DNA of 64,000 nucleotides from Haloarcula sp. CBA1129 (GTDB lineage: Archaea; Halobacteriota; Halobacteria; Halobacteriales; Haloarculaceae). A model generated the notes under the pieces. That model did no database searches, was not told the origin of the DNA, and worked only from the letters and a program-made list of their open reading frames with translations. A program made the translations under genes and the position numbers. Where the stretch lies: contig NZ_RKSM01000001.1 of the NCBI RefSeq assembly GCF_008729015.1, forward strand, positions 1,798,001 through 1,862,000, in the 5' to 3' direction. Position 1 is the first letter of the stretch. Every line of letters begins with the position of its first letter. This document shows positions 26,003 to 35,172 of this stretch, in pieces.

Positions 26003-27094
26003 ATGCCTCCTATACTGTCCTTTGTTCTCGGCACCAGACCGGAGATAATCAAGATGTCGCCGGTCATACGAGCCTGTCAAGACCAGAACGTACCGTTCTC
26101 AATAATCCACACCGGACAGCACTACTCAGAGGAGCTTGATGCGGTGTTTTTCAAACAGTTGGACCTCCCGACTCCGGAACACAACCTGTCGGTCGGATCG
26201 GACTCCCACGGGAGACAGACCGGCGAGATGCTCGGTGCTATCGAGTCCGTCCTCGAGGCCGAGTCACCCGAGACGGTCCTAGTACAGGGCGACACGAACT
26301 CCGTCTTGGCCGGAGCGGTCGCGGCCTCGAAGATGGACGATATCGACGTTGGACACATCGAAGCAGGGCTCCGGAGCTTCGACCGCGATATGCCTGAGGA
26401 GATCAACCGTCGCGTTGCCGACCACACGTCCGACTACCTGTTTGCCCCGACGGAGACGGCACGGGAGCACCTCCGTTCGGAAGGGGTACCCGACGACCAA
26501 ATCACGATGACAGGGAACACCGTCGTCGATGCGGTCCAGCAGCACGTCGATATCGCTCACAAACGGAACGAGATTGACGACGACATCCGTACTGACGGTC
26601 AGTTCGCGCTACTGACGGCCCATCGAGCCGAAAACGTTGACGACCGGGCACGGTTCCAGTCACTGCTCAACGGCGTCGCGTCGGCCGCTCGCGAGCATTC
26701 GTTGTCCGTCGTCTACCCGATTCACCCGCGAGCGAGCAAGCGACTCAAAGAGTACGATATCTCTCTCCCGGCCGAAATCCGGCTGGTCGAGCCACAGGAC
26801 TTCCTCGACTTCCTGCTTCTCGAAGATGACGCGACGATAGTGTTCACTGACTCCGGTGGGGTGCAAGAGGAGAGCTGTATCCTAGAGACACCCTGTGTCA
26901 CACTCAGAGACAGCACCGAACGACCCGAAACCGTCGACGTCGGAGCCAACCGGGTTGTCGGTGTCTCGCCCAGCGACATCGTCTCCGGGGCGACGGAGAT
27001 GCTTGGTGTGAAACCGACGTGGGCGAACCCCTTCGGTGACGGCACGGCTGCCGACCAGATACTGGACACACTCGGATACGGGGAGGTATCGTAG
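26003..27094 (+). CDS. wecB: UDP-N-acetylglucosamine 2-epimerase (non-hydrolysing)
   Basis: 363 residues from ATG 26003, which places the diagnostic SFVLGTRPEIIKMSP at the usual distance from the N-terminus; the frame is open upstream to 25937 but the extra residues are unlike the family. Further signatures are HTGQHYSEELD, VLVQGDTNSV, GHIEAGLRSFDRDMPEEINR, TGNTVVDA, LLTAHRAENVD and TDSGGVQEE. It interconverts UDP-GlcNAc and UDP-ManNAc in the cytoplasm. The next gene (6 nt away) oxidises UDP-ManNAc, so the two make UDP-ManNAcA. Confidence 0.93.
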   Translation: MPPILSFVLGTRPEIIKMSPVIRACQDQNVPFSIIHTGQHYSEELDAVFFKQLDLPTPEHNLSVGSDSHGRQTGEMLGAIESVLEAESPETVLVQGDTNSVLAGAVAASKMDDIDVGHIEAGLRSFDRDMPEEINRRVADHTSDYLFAPTETAREHLRSEGVPDDQITMTGNTVVDAVQQHVDIAHKRNEIDDDIRTDGQFALLTAHRAENVDDRARFQSLLNGVASAAREHSLSVVYPIHPRASKRLKEYDISLPAEIRLVEPQDFLDFLLLEDDATIVFTDSGGVQEESCILETPCVTLRDSTERPETVDVGANRVVGVSPSDIVSGATEMLGVKPTWANPFGDGTAADQILDTLGYGEVS

Positions 27095-27100
27095 GCGACT

Positions 27101-28363
27101 ATGAGCGATGCCGAACCGAACATCTGCATACACGGGCTGGGATACATTGGCCTGCCGACCGCGTCGGTACTCGTGAACTCCGGGTACAATGTCGCGGGAT
27201 ACGACGCGAATCCGACGTATCGCGACGAACTGGAATCCGGCGAGGTCGATATCGAAGAGTCGGACCTCGCTCGGTTCGTCGGGCGGGCCCTCAACGACGG
27301 GCTAACAATAGTCTCCGAGCCGACCGAGGCCGACTTCCACGTCATCTGTGTCCCGACGCCATACGATACGGCGGCCGACAGAATCGACCTTTCGTACGTC
27401 GAAGCCGCCGGAGCGGCTATAAGTGAGGTACTCCGACCGGACGACACAGTCGTCCTCTCGTCGACGGTCCCGCCGGGCACGACTGCCAGTTCGCTTCGAA
27501 AGACCCTAGAACAGAGCGGCTACACGGCGTGTGAGGACTTCATCCTCGGGTACAGTCCAGAAACTATCCTCCCCGGCAACACGCTGACCGAACTCCGGGA
27601 GAACGACCGGATAGTCGGGACCGTCGACGGCCAACCCGCGGACCGAATTGTCGCGCTGTACGATTCGTTCATCTCCGGCAACATCACGACGACTGATGCC
27701 ACGACCGCGGAGTTCGTGAAGCTGATACAGAATGCATATCGCGACACGAACATCGCGTTCGCCAACGAAGTCGCGAAACTCGCCCACAAGTACGGTATCG
27801 ACTCTAGGGACGCGATTTCGATGGCTAACGAACATCCGCGAGTCGACATTCTCCGGCCCGGCCCCGGCGTCGGCGGCCACTGTATACCCATCGACCCCCT
27901 GTTTCTGAACCACGGGAACGACGTACCGATACTCATCGAGACGGTCCGAACAGTCAACGACGCGATGCCGGATTTCGTGTTAGAACTCCTCTCGGCCGCG
28001 CTCGGAGCGCTCGCCGGAATGGAGGTGGCACTACTGGGTGTCGCATACAAGGGCGGTGTGGCCGATACGAGGGAGAGCCCGACGCTCACGCTGGTCGACC
28101 GTCTCGAAGAGACAGGAGTCGACGACATCCGGCTCAGCGACCCGTACGTGACTGACAGTGTGCGGGGACGTGACCTGCTGTCGCTGGAGCGGAGCCTCGC
28201 CGGCAGTAACGCCGCGGTTATCGTGACGGACCATCCGGAATACGGCGCACTCAACCCGCAGGAGTTCGCGCAGTTGATGGACGATCATGTACTCATCGAC
28301 ACGCGGGCGATGCTGGACCGAGACCGCTGGGAATCAGCCGGATTCGACGTGTACACTGTATGA
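27101..28363 (+). CDS. wecC: UDP-N-acetyl-D-mannosaminuronate dehydrogenase
   Basis: 420 residues, normal for UDP-sugar 6-dehydrogenases. It has an NAD-binding GLGYIGLP (12-19), STVPPGT, SPETILPGN, the central helix with KLIQNAYRDTNIAFANE and the active-site GPGVGGHCIPIDP (254-266, Cys261), plus C-terminal GVAYKGGVADTRESP. The pairing with wecB favours UDP-ManNAc over UDP-glucose as substrate. The product is a uronic acid donor, which fits the heparinase-like lyase and the two AsnB-type amidotransferases in the locus. Its stop overlaps the start of the next gene by 4 nt. Confidence 0.93.
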   Translation: MSDAEPNICIHGLGYIGLPTASVLVNSGYNVAGYDANPTYRDELESGEVDIEESDLARFVGRALNDGLTIVSEPTEADFHVICVPTPYDTAADRIDLSYVEAAGAAISEVLRPDDTVVLSSTVPPGTTASSLRKTLEQSGYTACEDFILGYSPETILPGNTLTELRENDRIVGTVDGQPADRIVALYDSFISGNITTTDATTAEFVKLIQNAYRDTNIAFANEVAKLAHKYGIDSRDAISMANEHPRVDILRPGPGVGGHCIPIDPLFLNHGNDVPILIETVRTVNDAMPDFVLELLSAALGALAGMEVALLGVAYKGGVADTRESPTLTLVDRLEETGVDDIRLSDPYVTDSVRGRDLLSLERSLAGSNAAVIVTDHPEYGALNPQEFAQLMDDHVLIDTRAMLDRDRWESAGFDVYTV

Positions 28364-29784
28364 GCCCCTCACCACCGAACGTGCTATACGTCACGGTCGA
28401 TTCGTTAAGGGCGGACAGCGTTGGGGTCGGCGGCGGCGGGCGTGATACGACGCCAACACTCGACGGACTCGCAGACGACGGCGTCTCGTTTCAGTACGCC
28501 ATTGCGAACGGCATTCCGACGTACTACTCGTTCAAATCGCTGCTGGGCGGTGTGCACTCGCTCAGCCACGGCCGGCGTATCGGGCTTCCCGACACTGCGA
28601 CGGCGCTGGCGGAGGCCTTCCGCGACGCGGGTTACTCTACGGCGGGATTCAACGCGAAAAACCCGTGGCTGACCCGGTCGTACGGGTACGACCGTGGGTT
28701 CGAGGTCTATCGTGACTTCGTCTCAGATAGTGAGCGTTCGGGAACCGGTGGACTGTCACGTCGGTTGAAACGCTTTGCGAAGCGCTCGGTCGCATTCAGC
28801 GAGACGCTCACGGACACTCTCGGTCAAGTCGGTCGGATGGCGAACGCAATGGTCGGCTCGCAGCCGCTCTTACCGGCCGAGCAGCTCACCGATACGGTTC
28901 TCAACTGGTTGGCGGCGCACGACGGCGACCGCCCGTTCTTTGTCTGGGTCCACTACATGGACCCACACTACCCGTGGATACCGCCTGAGGAACACCTCTC
29001 GGACGAGATGGACAGTACGCCGTCACGGCTGGACATTGGTCGAATCTGGCATACCGTCGCCCACGAGTACAAGAAGGCGGACGCAGAAATCGACGACCAC
29101 ACGGTAGCACGAATCAGACAGCTCTACGACGCCGAGGTGCGCCGGACCGACGCCGCTATCGGCCGTCTCGTTTCGGAGCTGAAAAACCGGGACGAGTTCG
29201 AGGAGACGGTGATGTCCGTCGTTGGTGACCACGGAACCGAACTACACGACCACGGGGGGTTCAGTCACGGTCCCGACACGCTGTATCAGGAGGTTATCCA
29301 CGTTCCGTTGTTATTAAGCGGGTACGGCATCGAAAACGCGTCCGGTAATCTGGCAGCGCTCGTCGATGTCCCCCGGACGCTCATCGCGGCGACGGACGGT
29401 GCGGTGTCCACCCCAGAGACGTTCGAAGGTATCAATCTGCTGGAAGAGACGCGGACAGGCGTTTCGACCGAAGTAGTGTACGACTTCGACCCGGCTCGAA
29501 GACAGAACAGCGAAAACGACCTCCTGCAAGCCCGGACCGAACCCCCGTGGAAACTGATTCGGAACCGACACACGGGATCGACTGAACTGTACAACATCGA
29601 GGACGATCCCAGCGAATCGACGCCGCTTCGTGACGGTGGCGAACGGTGGGAGACTCTCGAAAGAGCGCTTGACAGCCATCGCGACTCGGTCGAACGCCGG
29701 AATAGGACAATCACAGAGAAAGAACGGGTCCGCGAACAGATAGCGGAGCTGCGTGAGGCCGGGGAGTTGGTATATGATGGATAG
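28360..29784 (+). CDS. Alkaline phosphatase/sulfatase-superfamily enzyme 1 (Thr nucleophile position)
   Basis: 474 residues. Superfamily metal motifs are visible: VLYVTVDSLRADS (metal-binding Asp13), VHYMDPHYPW, and SVVGDHGTELHDHGGFSHG. Where sulfatases carry Cys or Ser (C-x-P-x-R) this protein has PTYYSFKSLLGG with Thr54 at the nucleophile position, as in phosphotransferase members. It may therefore be a phosphatase or phosphotransferase acting on the glycan rather than a sulfatase. No signal peptide is apparent. It overlaps wecC by 4 nt and the next gene by 11 nt. Confidence 0.82.
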   Translation: MSPSPPNVLYVTVDSLRADSVGVGGGGRDTTPTLDGLADDGVSFQYAIANGIPTYYSFKSLLGGVHSLSHGRRIGLPDTATALAEAFRDAGYSTAGFNAKNPWLTRSYGYDRGFEVYRDFVSDSERSGTGGLSRRLKRFAKRSVAFSETLTDTLGQVGRMANAMVGSQPLLPAEQLTDTVLNWLAAHDGDRPFFVWVHYMDPHYPWIPPEEHLSDEMDSTPSRLDIGRIWHTVAHEYKKADAEIDDHTVARIRQLYDAEVRRTDAAIGRLVSELKNRDEFEETVMSVVGDHGTELHDHGGFSHGPDTLYQEVIHVPLLLSGYGIENASGNLAALVDVPRTLIAATDGAVSTPETFEGINLLEETRTGVSTEVVYDFDPARRQNSENDLLQARTEPPWKLIRNRHTGSTELYNIEDDPSESTPLRDGGERWETLERALDSHRDSVERRNRTITEKERVREQIAELREAGELVYDG

Positions 29785-31594
29785 AGTCAGTCGGTACAGC
29801 CTCCTCGCGAAGGCTGCCGCACGGAAGCGGCCGTCACAGCTGTTCGGGGTTCTCTCCCGAAAGGTACGGAACCGAGTCGTTCCAGCGTTACCCGTCGACG
29901 TAGACGAGCGATATCGACAGCGGGTGCCGGCGGCGTTGGACCCGACATTCGGTCCGCAGGCGACCGACAACGACCGTCTCCGGTCGTCCCTCTCGGCGGC
30001 GGAGCGAACCCGGTACCAGCGGCTGGCTACCGACTTCGAAGACGGTGTCGTGACGTTCATGAATCGAACACGGAAGTTGTCCGACCCCGCGGCGGTCGCA
30101 CCCGGCGACAGCGCGCTTTCGGACCTTCCCCGTCTGTGGTTCCTGAAACTGGCCGGGTTCGAACCACTCCTCTGGGGCGTGCTGGGTAACGAGACGCCGG
30201 CTTCGAGAAGGATATTTTGCGACCGCGTTGATGCGTGGCTGGAATCGTGTCTCGAACGAGAACGTATCGGTGCTCGCCGCGGCTATCTCCGTGGGTTCTG
30301 GACGCCATACGCCGTCTCGCTTCGGAGTGTCGCTATCGCGCGATACGGCGCGTGGACGGGTGGAGTCAAAGATTCAGTCGCGCGGTTTCTCTACCGCAAC
30401 CTCCTCTTTCTCGAAAACAACATCGAACACGATGTTGGGGGCAACCATCTGATAGAGAACGGAGCGGCCTTGGTTATCGCTGGCACCGTCTTCGGCGAGC
30501 CCGGAGAGCGGTTCGTCGATCGGGGTGTAAACGTCCTTCGGTCGGCGGCAGCGACGCAGTTCCTCGATGACGGGTACCACTTCGAGCGGAGCCCGATGTA
30601 CCACCTCGCGGTAACCGAGCGGCTACTCTCAGCGGTATCAGTGCTCCGTGCTACTGGGATAGAGCCACCGGAAGGGATACGTCGTACCGCCGCTGACGCC
30701 TGTGGGTTCATAGAGCACATCCGGCCGCCTGACGGCCGTATCCCGCTTTTGAACGACGCCGTCTTCGACCAAGCTCACCGGCTCGACACAGTGGCGCGCT
30801 ATGGGTCGGCCGTGGGACACAGCGGCTCTGCACCGGACGTACCCGGCGACTCTGCTCTCCGGTGGTTCGGGACGAACGGACTGTCTCTCCTAATCGACGC
30901 AGGTGACTCCGGCCCCGAACAGCAACTGGGACACACCCACAACGACCCGTGTACGATTCTCCTCTGGAGCGACGGCCGTCGGCTGGTTACCGATACCGGG
31001 GTCTTCGACTACCGTCCCGGAGCGAAACGATCTAGCGCCCGGAGTATCGAGGCCCACAATACGGTTCAGGTCGACGACTTTGAACCGGTCGGCTACGGTG
31101 CCCGGTTCCGGATGAGCGGGGCCGTCGAGACGACGACCGCAACGTCGACACGGGGAGAAGTAACGGCACTCACTGTCGAGTACGGGGCGGCGAACCGGTA
31201 CCGGCATCGGCGGTCGGTGTACGAGGGCGGCGACTGGTTGGTGCTTTGGGACGACGTTGAGACGCCGGTCGCGCCGTCAGTCAGCCGTCTACACGCCCAT
31301 CCGGCCGTCTCGGTGAACGGGGAATCAACGGTGACGCTCACGCACGATGACGGACCAGAACTGTCCGTGACACCCGTTGGGGTCGACACGGTGAATCTGA
31401 CGACCAGCACGTATTTTCCGAAGTTTGGCGTCCAGCAGGAGCGTGTTGTCGTCGAACTGTGCTCTCTCAGCGGTTCGTTCGGATACGTTGTAACGAACCA
31501 GCGGACAGATATCGACATCGAGCGGCAGGGTTCGACGCCCGTCGCGATCCGAACTGCCGACCGAACAATCGAACTCCCGCGAGTAAAGATATGA
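29774..31594 (+). CDS. Heparinase II/III-family protein (polysaccharide lyase-like)
   Basis: 606 residues; ATG 29777 is an equal start option. The N-terminal half is an alpha-toroid domain with FERSPMYHLAVTERLL, and the C-terminal beta-sandwich has the family hallmark HTHNDPCTILLWSDGRRLVTDTGVFDY and AHNTVQVD. Enzymes of this family cleave uronic-acid-containing polysaccharides by beta-elimination. No clear signal peptide is seen, so it may act on intracellular or lipid-linked chains, or be exported by an unrecognised route. Heparinase, bi-domain dehydrogenase and glycosyltransferases often occur together in polysaccharide loci. It overlaps both neighbours. Confidence 0.85.
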   Translation: MMDRVSRYSLLAKAAARKRPSQLFGVLSRKVRNRVVPALPVDVDERYRQRVPAALDPTFGPQATDNDRLRSSLSAAERTRYQRLATDFEDGVVTFMNRTRKLSDPAAVAPGDSALSDLPRLWFLKLAGFEPLLWGVLGNETPASRRIFCDRVDAWLESCLERERIGARRGYLRGFWTPYAVSLRSVAIARYGAWTGGVKDSVARFLYRNLLFLENNIEHDVGGNHLIENGAALVIAGTVFGEPGERFVDRGVNVLRSAAATQFLDDGYHFERSPMYHLAVTERLLSAVSVLRATGIEPPEGIRRTAADACGFIEHIRPPDGRIPLLNDAVFDQAHRLDTVARYGSAVGHSGSAPDVPGDSALRWFGTNGLSLLIDAGDSGPEQQLGHTHNDPCTILLWSDGRRLVTDTGVFDYRPGAKRSSARSIEAHNTVQVDDFEPVGYGARFRMSGAVETTTATSTRGEVTALTVEYGAANRYRHRRSVYEGGDWLVLWDDVETPVAPSVSRLHAHPAVSVNGESTVTLTHDDGPELSVTPVGVDTVNLTTSTYFPKFGVQQERVVVELCSLSGSFGYVVTNQRTDIDIERQGSTPVAIRTADRTIELPRVKI

Positions 31595-32703
31595 GACCTG
31601 CCACGTTGACACGCGAGATATATCGGGATATCCGAGGCCGACAGACGACACCGCGTTCGAACGACGAACACCTCTCGGCCGCGATGTCGTGGTTGTACCG
31701 TAGTCAAGACGTGACCGGCGTCGGCGGTTCGGCGGCGTACTACAGCCTCCTCACCGGCTGGGCCGGTCCCTATCTGGAGACGAGCGGGTACATCATTCCG
31801 ACACTGTACGACTACGCAGCGTACACCAACGCCGACGAGCCACGGGAGCGAGCCGAGCAAATGGCCATGTGGCTGCTTGACGGACAGTTCGACCACGGTG
31901 CGTTCCCCGGCGGGGTCGGGTTACAGACAGATTCCGACCCAAGCGTGTTCAACACCGGACAGATACTGTTCGGGCTGGTCGAGGCCTACCGTCAGACCAG
32001 CGACGAGCGGTTCTTGTCCGCGGTCGAGCGGGCCGGTGACTGGCTCATAGACGTCCAACATCCCGACGGCTACTGGGATAATTTTGACTACCGAGGAGAG
32101 AGACACAGCTACTGTTCCCGAGTTGCTTGGGCACTGCTCGAAGCGGCCGAACTGACCGGCAACGGGACCTTCCGCGAGGGGGCCGTCGCCCATCTCGACT
32201 GGGTCGTCTCGGTACAGACCGAGCGAGACTGGTTCGAGTACGCCGGCTTTTCCCCGGACGAGCGTCCGTATCTCCATACGCTGGCGTACACCGTCAGAGG
32301 ACTGCTTGAGTGTGGTCTGTGGTTGGACGACGACACGCTTATTTCTGCCGCACGGAAGACCGCGGACCGGCTACTCGACTGTCAACAGAGGACGGACGTT
32401 CTACTTGGGGAGTACGACCGTCGTTGGAACGGGAGTGAGTTCTACTGTCTCACTGGCAACGCGCAGACCGCGCTCGTCTGGCTCCGGTTGTACGAGCAGT
32501 ACAGGGAGAAGCGGTATCTAACCGCCGCGGACACGGAACTCGCGTTCCTGAAACAGCACCACAACCTCACCGGCCCGGCCGCAGTCCGGGGAGCAGTCCG
32601 TGGCTCCGTACCGGTCTGGGAGCGATACATGCGGCTACGATACCCCAATTGGGCCGTCAAATTCCTCTGTGACGCGTTACTGCTGCGCGCGCGCCTCCAA
32701 TGA
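31591..32703 (+). CDS. Alpha/alpha-toroid protein, possible polysaccharide-modifying enzyme
   Basis: 370 residues starting inside the stop of the heparinase-like gene (ATGA). It consists of repeated helix pairs: AMSWLYRSQD, AEQMAMWLLDGQFDHGAFPGG, FNTGQILFGLVEAYRQTSDE, AGDWLIDVQHPDGYWDN, VAWALLEAAELTGN, LAYTVRGLLECGLWL and NAQTALVWLRLYEQYREKRYL. This is the layout of six-hairpin (alpha/alpha)6 glycosidases, lyases and prenyltransferase-like toroids. No unequivocal catalytic motif is visible. Coupling to the heparinase-like gene suggests a joint role in trimming or epimerising the glycan. Specific function unknown. Confidence 0.72.
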   Translation: MRPATLTREIYRDIRGRQTTPRSNDEHLSAAMSWLYRSQDVTGVGGSAAYYSLLTGWAGPYLETSGYIIPTLYDYAAYTNADEPRERAEQMAMWLLDGQFDHGAFPGGVGLQTDSDPSVFNTGQILFGLVEAYRQTSDERFLSAVERAGDWLIDVQHPDGYWDNFDYRGERHSYCSRVAWALLEAAELTGNGTFREGAVAHLDWVVSVQTERDWFEYAGFSPDERPYLHTLAYTVRGLLECGLWLDDDTLISAARKTADRLLDCQQRTDVLLGEYDRRWNGSEFYCLTGNAQTALVWLRLYEQYREKRYLTAADTELAFLKQHHNLTGPAAVRGAVRGSVPVWERYMRLRYPNWAVKFLCDALLLRARLQ

Positions 32704-32734
32704 TATATTACCGTCCGACGACAAACTGCCGGTG

Positions 32735-32941
32735 ATGACCGAGACAGTGTCAGTCCCCGACGACCTGTACGAACAGTGCCGCCGGAACATCTCAGGAACG
32801 GAGTTCGAATCGGTTGACGAGTATGTCCAGTTCGTCCTCTCGGTAGTGGGCGAACCGGCCTCGGAAAACGCTGCCGACTCCTCGGCCGACCGCGAGGTCG
32901 ACAAAGACCAACTAGAAGCGCTCGGCTATCTCGACCGATAA
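32735..32941 (+). CDS. Small protein with a helix-rich body and an LEALGYL tail
   Basis: 68 residues from ATG 32735 (GTG at 32732 is possible). The N-terminus TETVSVPDDLYEQCRRNISGTEFESVDEYVQFVL resembles ribbon-helix-helix or antitoxin-like small proteins. The end, DQLEALGYLDR, is like the extreme C-termini of the alkaline-phosphatase-superfamily proteins encoded in this locus (RRLEALGYK at 38443, ARLRELGYLR at 41003). It lies between the toroid gene (31 nt) and the bi-domain dehydrogenase (51 nt). A shared tail suggests interaction with the same partner, or an origin from such a gene. Function unknown. Confidence 0.7.
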   Translation: MTETVSVPDDLYEQCRRNISGTEFESVDEYVQFVLSVVGEPASENAADSSADREVDKDQLEALGYLDR

Positions 32942-32992
32942 GTTCAGGGGGCGACTTGCGCAACCGTTCTCCATGAGGTCGGACACGAGTCA

Positions 32993-35143
32993 ATGAAGCA
33001 AGTTATACAGGACTACGGGAGCGGTGAGTTACAAGTCGTCGAGGCGCCACGACCGAGCGCCAGCCCGACTGGTATCGTCGTCCAGACGCATCACTCCGTG
33101 GTCAGTGCTGGCACCGAGCGTTCGATGATAGAGTTCGCCAACAAGAACCTACTGCAGAAGGCACGGGAACGTCCGGATCTGGTCAAGCAGGTCGTAGACA
33201 AGGCGAAGACGGACGGTATCTTGGACGCGTACCAGTCTGCTACACACCGACTCAACCAACCGGTCCCACTGGGGTACAGCTGTTCGGGTGAAGTCGTCGC
33301 CGTCGGGGACGAGGTCACCGAGTTCTCCGTCGGTGACCGGGTTGCCTGTGGCGGGGCCGGCCACGCCTCACACGCCGAAGTCGTGGCTATTCCGCGGAAT
33401 CTGGCGGCACACATCCCGGACGGCGTCTCGACGAGAGACGCCTCCTTTATGACGCTCGGCGCTATCGCACTGCAGGGCGTGCGTCGTGCCGACCTCACAC
33501 CGGGGGAGAGGGTCGGGGTCATCGGCCTCGGCCTCGTCGGCAAGCTCGTCGTGCAGATACTGGACGCCTACGGCTTCCCGACGATCGGGATGGATATCGC
33601 ACACCGACAAGTCGAGGCTGCGGCCCCGCTCGGCCTCGACGCGGGCCTGACAATTGGTGCTGACGATGTCGCGGAGTCCGTCAACAACTTCACCGACGGT
33701 CACGGACTGGACGCGGTTGTTATCGCCGCCGGGACCGATAGCAACCAGCCGGTCGAACTTGCGGGGTCTCTCTGTCGAGATCAAGGGACCGTCTCGGTAA
33801 TCGGTAACGTCAGTATGGATCTCCCCCGTGACCCGTTCTTCGAGAAGGAACTCGACTTCGGCGTGTCCCGGTCGTACGGTCCCGGTCGGTACGATAGGAT
33901 GTACGAGGAACAGGGACTTGACTACCCGTTCGGTCACGTGAGGTGGACAGAGAACCGAAACATGTCAGAGTTCCTCCGGCTCTTAGCGGAGGAATCCGTT
34001 GATGTCGCGCCGTTAGTAACGCACGAGTTCCCGTTCGAGGACGCCTTGGCGGCCTATGACCTCATCTTCGACGACGAGAGTGACGAGGACGTGACGGGAG
34101 TGGTCCTCCAGTACGACTCCAAGCAGGAGCACAGCGACCGATTACAGTTCCGTCACTCCACACCACAGCCGCAGGACAGCGTCGGTGTCGGCCTCGTGGG
34201 CGGTGGGACGTTCGCTGAGGGAACGATTCTGCCAGCGCTCGAGGGGTTGGACGTATCACTGGTCGGCGTCGCGACATCGTCGGGGACGAGTTCGCGTCAC
34301 GTCGCCAAGAAGTTTGGTTTCGAGTACGCGACGACCGACTACACACAGGTTGTCTCGGACGACGACGTGGACCTCGTTGTCGTCGCGACCAGAAACAATC
34401 TCCACGCCGATATCGCCGTTGAGGCACTCGATCAGAACAAGGACGTCCACGTCGAGAAACCACTGGCGCTCAACAGAACAGAATTGCGAGCCGTCGCAGA
34501 CGCCGCTCGAGATTCGGCGGGCCGACTGATGGTCGGGTTTAATCGCCGGTTCTCACCGATGTCGACCAGAATCAGAGAAGAGCTCTCGAACCGGTCAACA
34601 CCGCTGATGGTGAATTACCGCGTGAGCGTCGACCGGCTGCCGTCCGACCACTGGGTCCAAGACCCCGAGGAAGGTGGTGGGCGAATCGTCGCGGAACTGT
34701 GTCACTTTGTTGATTACCTCCAGTTCATAACGGAGTCAGTCCCTGAACGACTTACCGCCACGCCGATTACTTCCGGGGGGGCACACAGCGGCGAAGACAA
34801 CATAGACGTGACGGTGTCGTTCGCCGACGGCTCGGTCGGAAACATCCTGTACACGACACTTGGCGACCCCTCATCGCCAAAAGAGTACGTAGAGATATTC
34901 GGTGAGCAGGAGACGCACACGATAACGAACTACAAGACCGGCAAGATTATTCCCCTGTCACAGGAAAAAGGCCACGAACAGCAGTTTGAGGCGTTTATAT
35001 CCTCAATTCGGGAGGGGGAACCGTCACCGATTCCGACCACCGAACTCGTCCGAAGCACGCTGATGACCTTTGCAATCCAGCGGTCTGTTCGCGAGAACCG
35101 GACGGTCACACTCTCAGAGATGGAGCTGTTCGAGACGGGGTAA
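32993..35143 (+). CDS. Bi-domain oxidoreductase: zinc-type dehydrogenase plus Gfo/Idh/MocA
   Basis: 716 residues. Residues 1-370 are a medium-chain alcohol-dehydrogenase-like domain (PLGYSCSGEVVAVGDEV, RVGVIGLGLVGKLVVQIL). From about 389 a Gfo/Idh/MocA domain begins (VGVGLVGGGTFAEGTILPAL), with DVHVEKPLALN (the EKP motif) and MVGFNRRFSPM. Such fusions occur with heparinase-like genes and glycosyltransferases in bacterial and archaeal polysaccharide loci and are thought to oxidise or reduce sugar intermediates. It ends the plus-strand operon, 29 nt before the convergent asnB-like gene. Substrate unknown. Confidence 0.88.
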   Translation: MKQVIQDYGSGELQVVEAPRPSASPTGIVVQTHHSVVSAGTERSMIEFANKNLLQKARERPDLVKQVVDKAKTDGILDAYQSATHRLNQPVPLGYSCSGEVVAVGDEVTEFSVGDRVACGGAGHASHAEVVAIPRNLAAHIPDGVSTRDASFMTLGAIALQGVRRADLTPGERVGVIGLGLVGKLVVQILDAYGFPTIGMDIAHRQVEAAAPLGLDAGLTIGADDVAESVNNFTDGHGLDAVVIAAGTDSNQPVELAGSLCRDQGTVSVIGNVSMDLPRDPFFEKELDFGVSRSYGPGRYDRMYEEQGLDYPFGHVRWTENRNMSEFLRLLAEESVDVAPLVTHEFPFEDALAAYDLIFDDESDEDVTGVVLQYDSKQEHSDRLQFRHSTPQPQDSVGVGLVGGGTFAEGTILPALEGLDVSLVGVATSSGTSSRHVAKKFGFEYATTDYTQVVSDDDVDLVVVATRNNLHADIAVEALDQNKDVHVEKPLALNRTELRAVADAARDSAGRLMVGFNRRFSPMSTRIREELSNRSTPLMVNYRVSVDRLPSDHWVQDPEEGGGRIVAELCHFVDYLQFITESVPERLTATPITSGGAHSGEDNIDVTVSFADGSVGNILYTTLGDPSSPKEYVEIFGEQETHTITNYKTGKIIPLSQEKGHEQQFEAFISSIREGEPSPIPTTELVRSTLMTFAIQRSVRENRTVTLSEMELFETG

Positions 35144-35172
35144 GAAATCATCCCGACACCGTGACCCTGTGT

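Noticed and set aside
28360-29784. Sulfatase with formylglycine
   Set aside because: No Cys or Ser in the C-x-P-x-R position; Thr is found there in all three related proteins.
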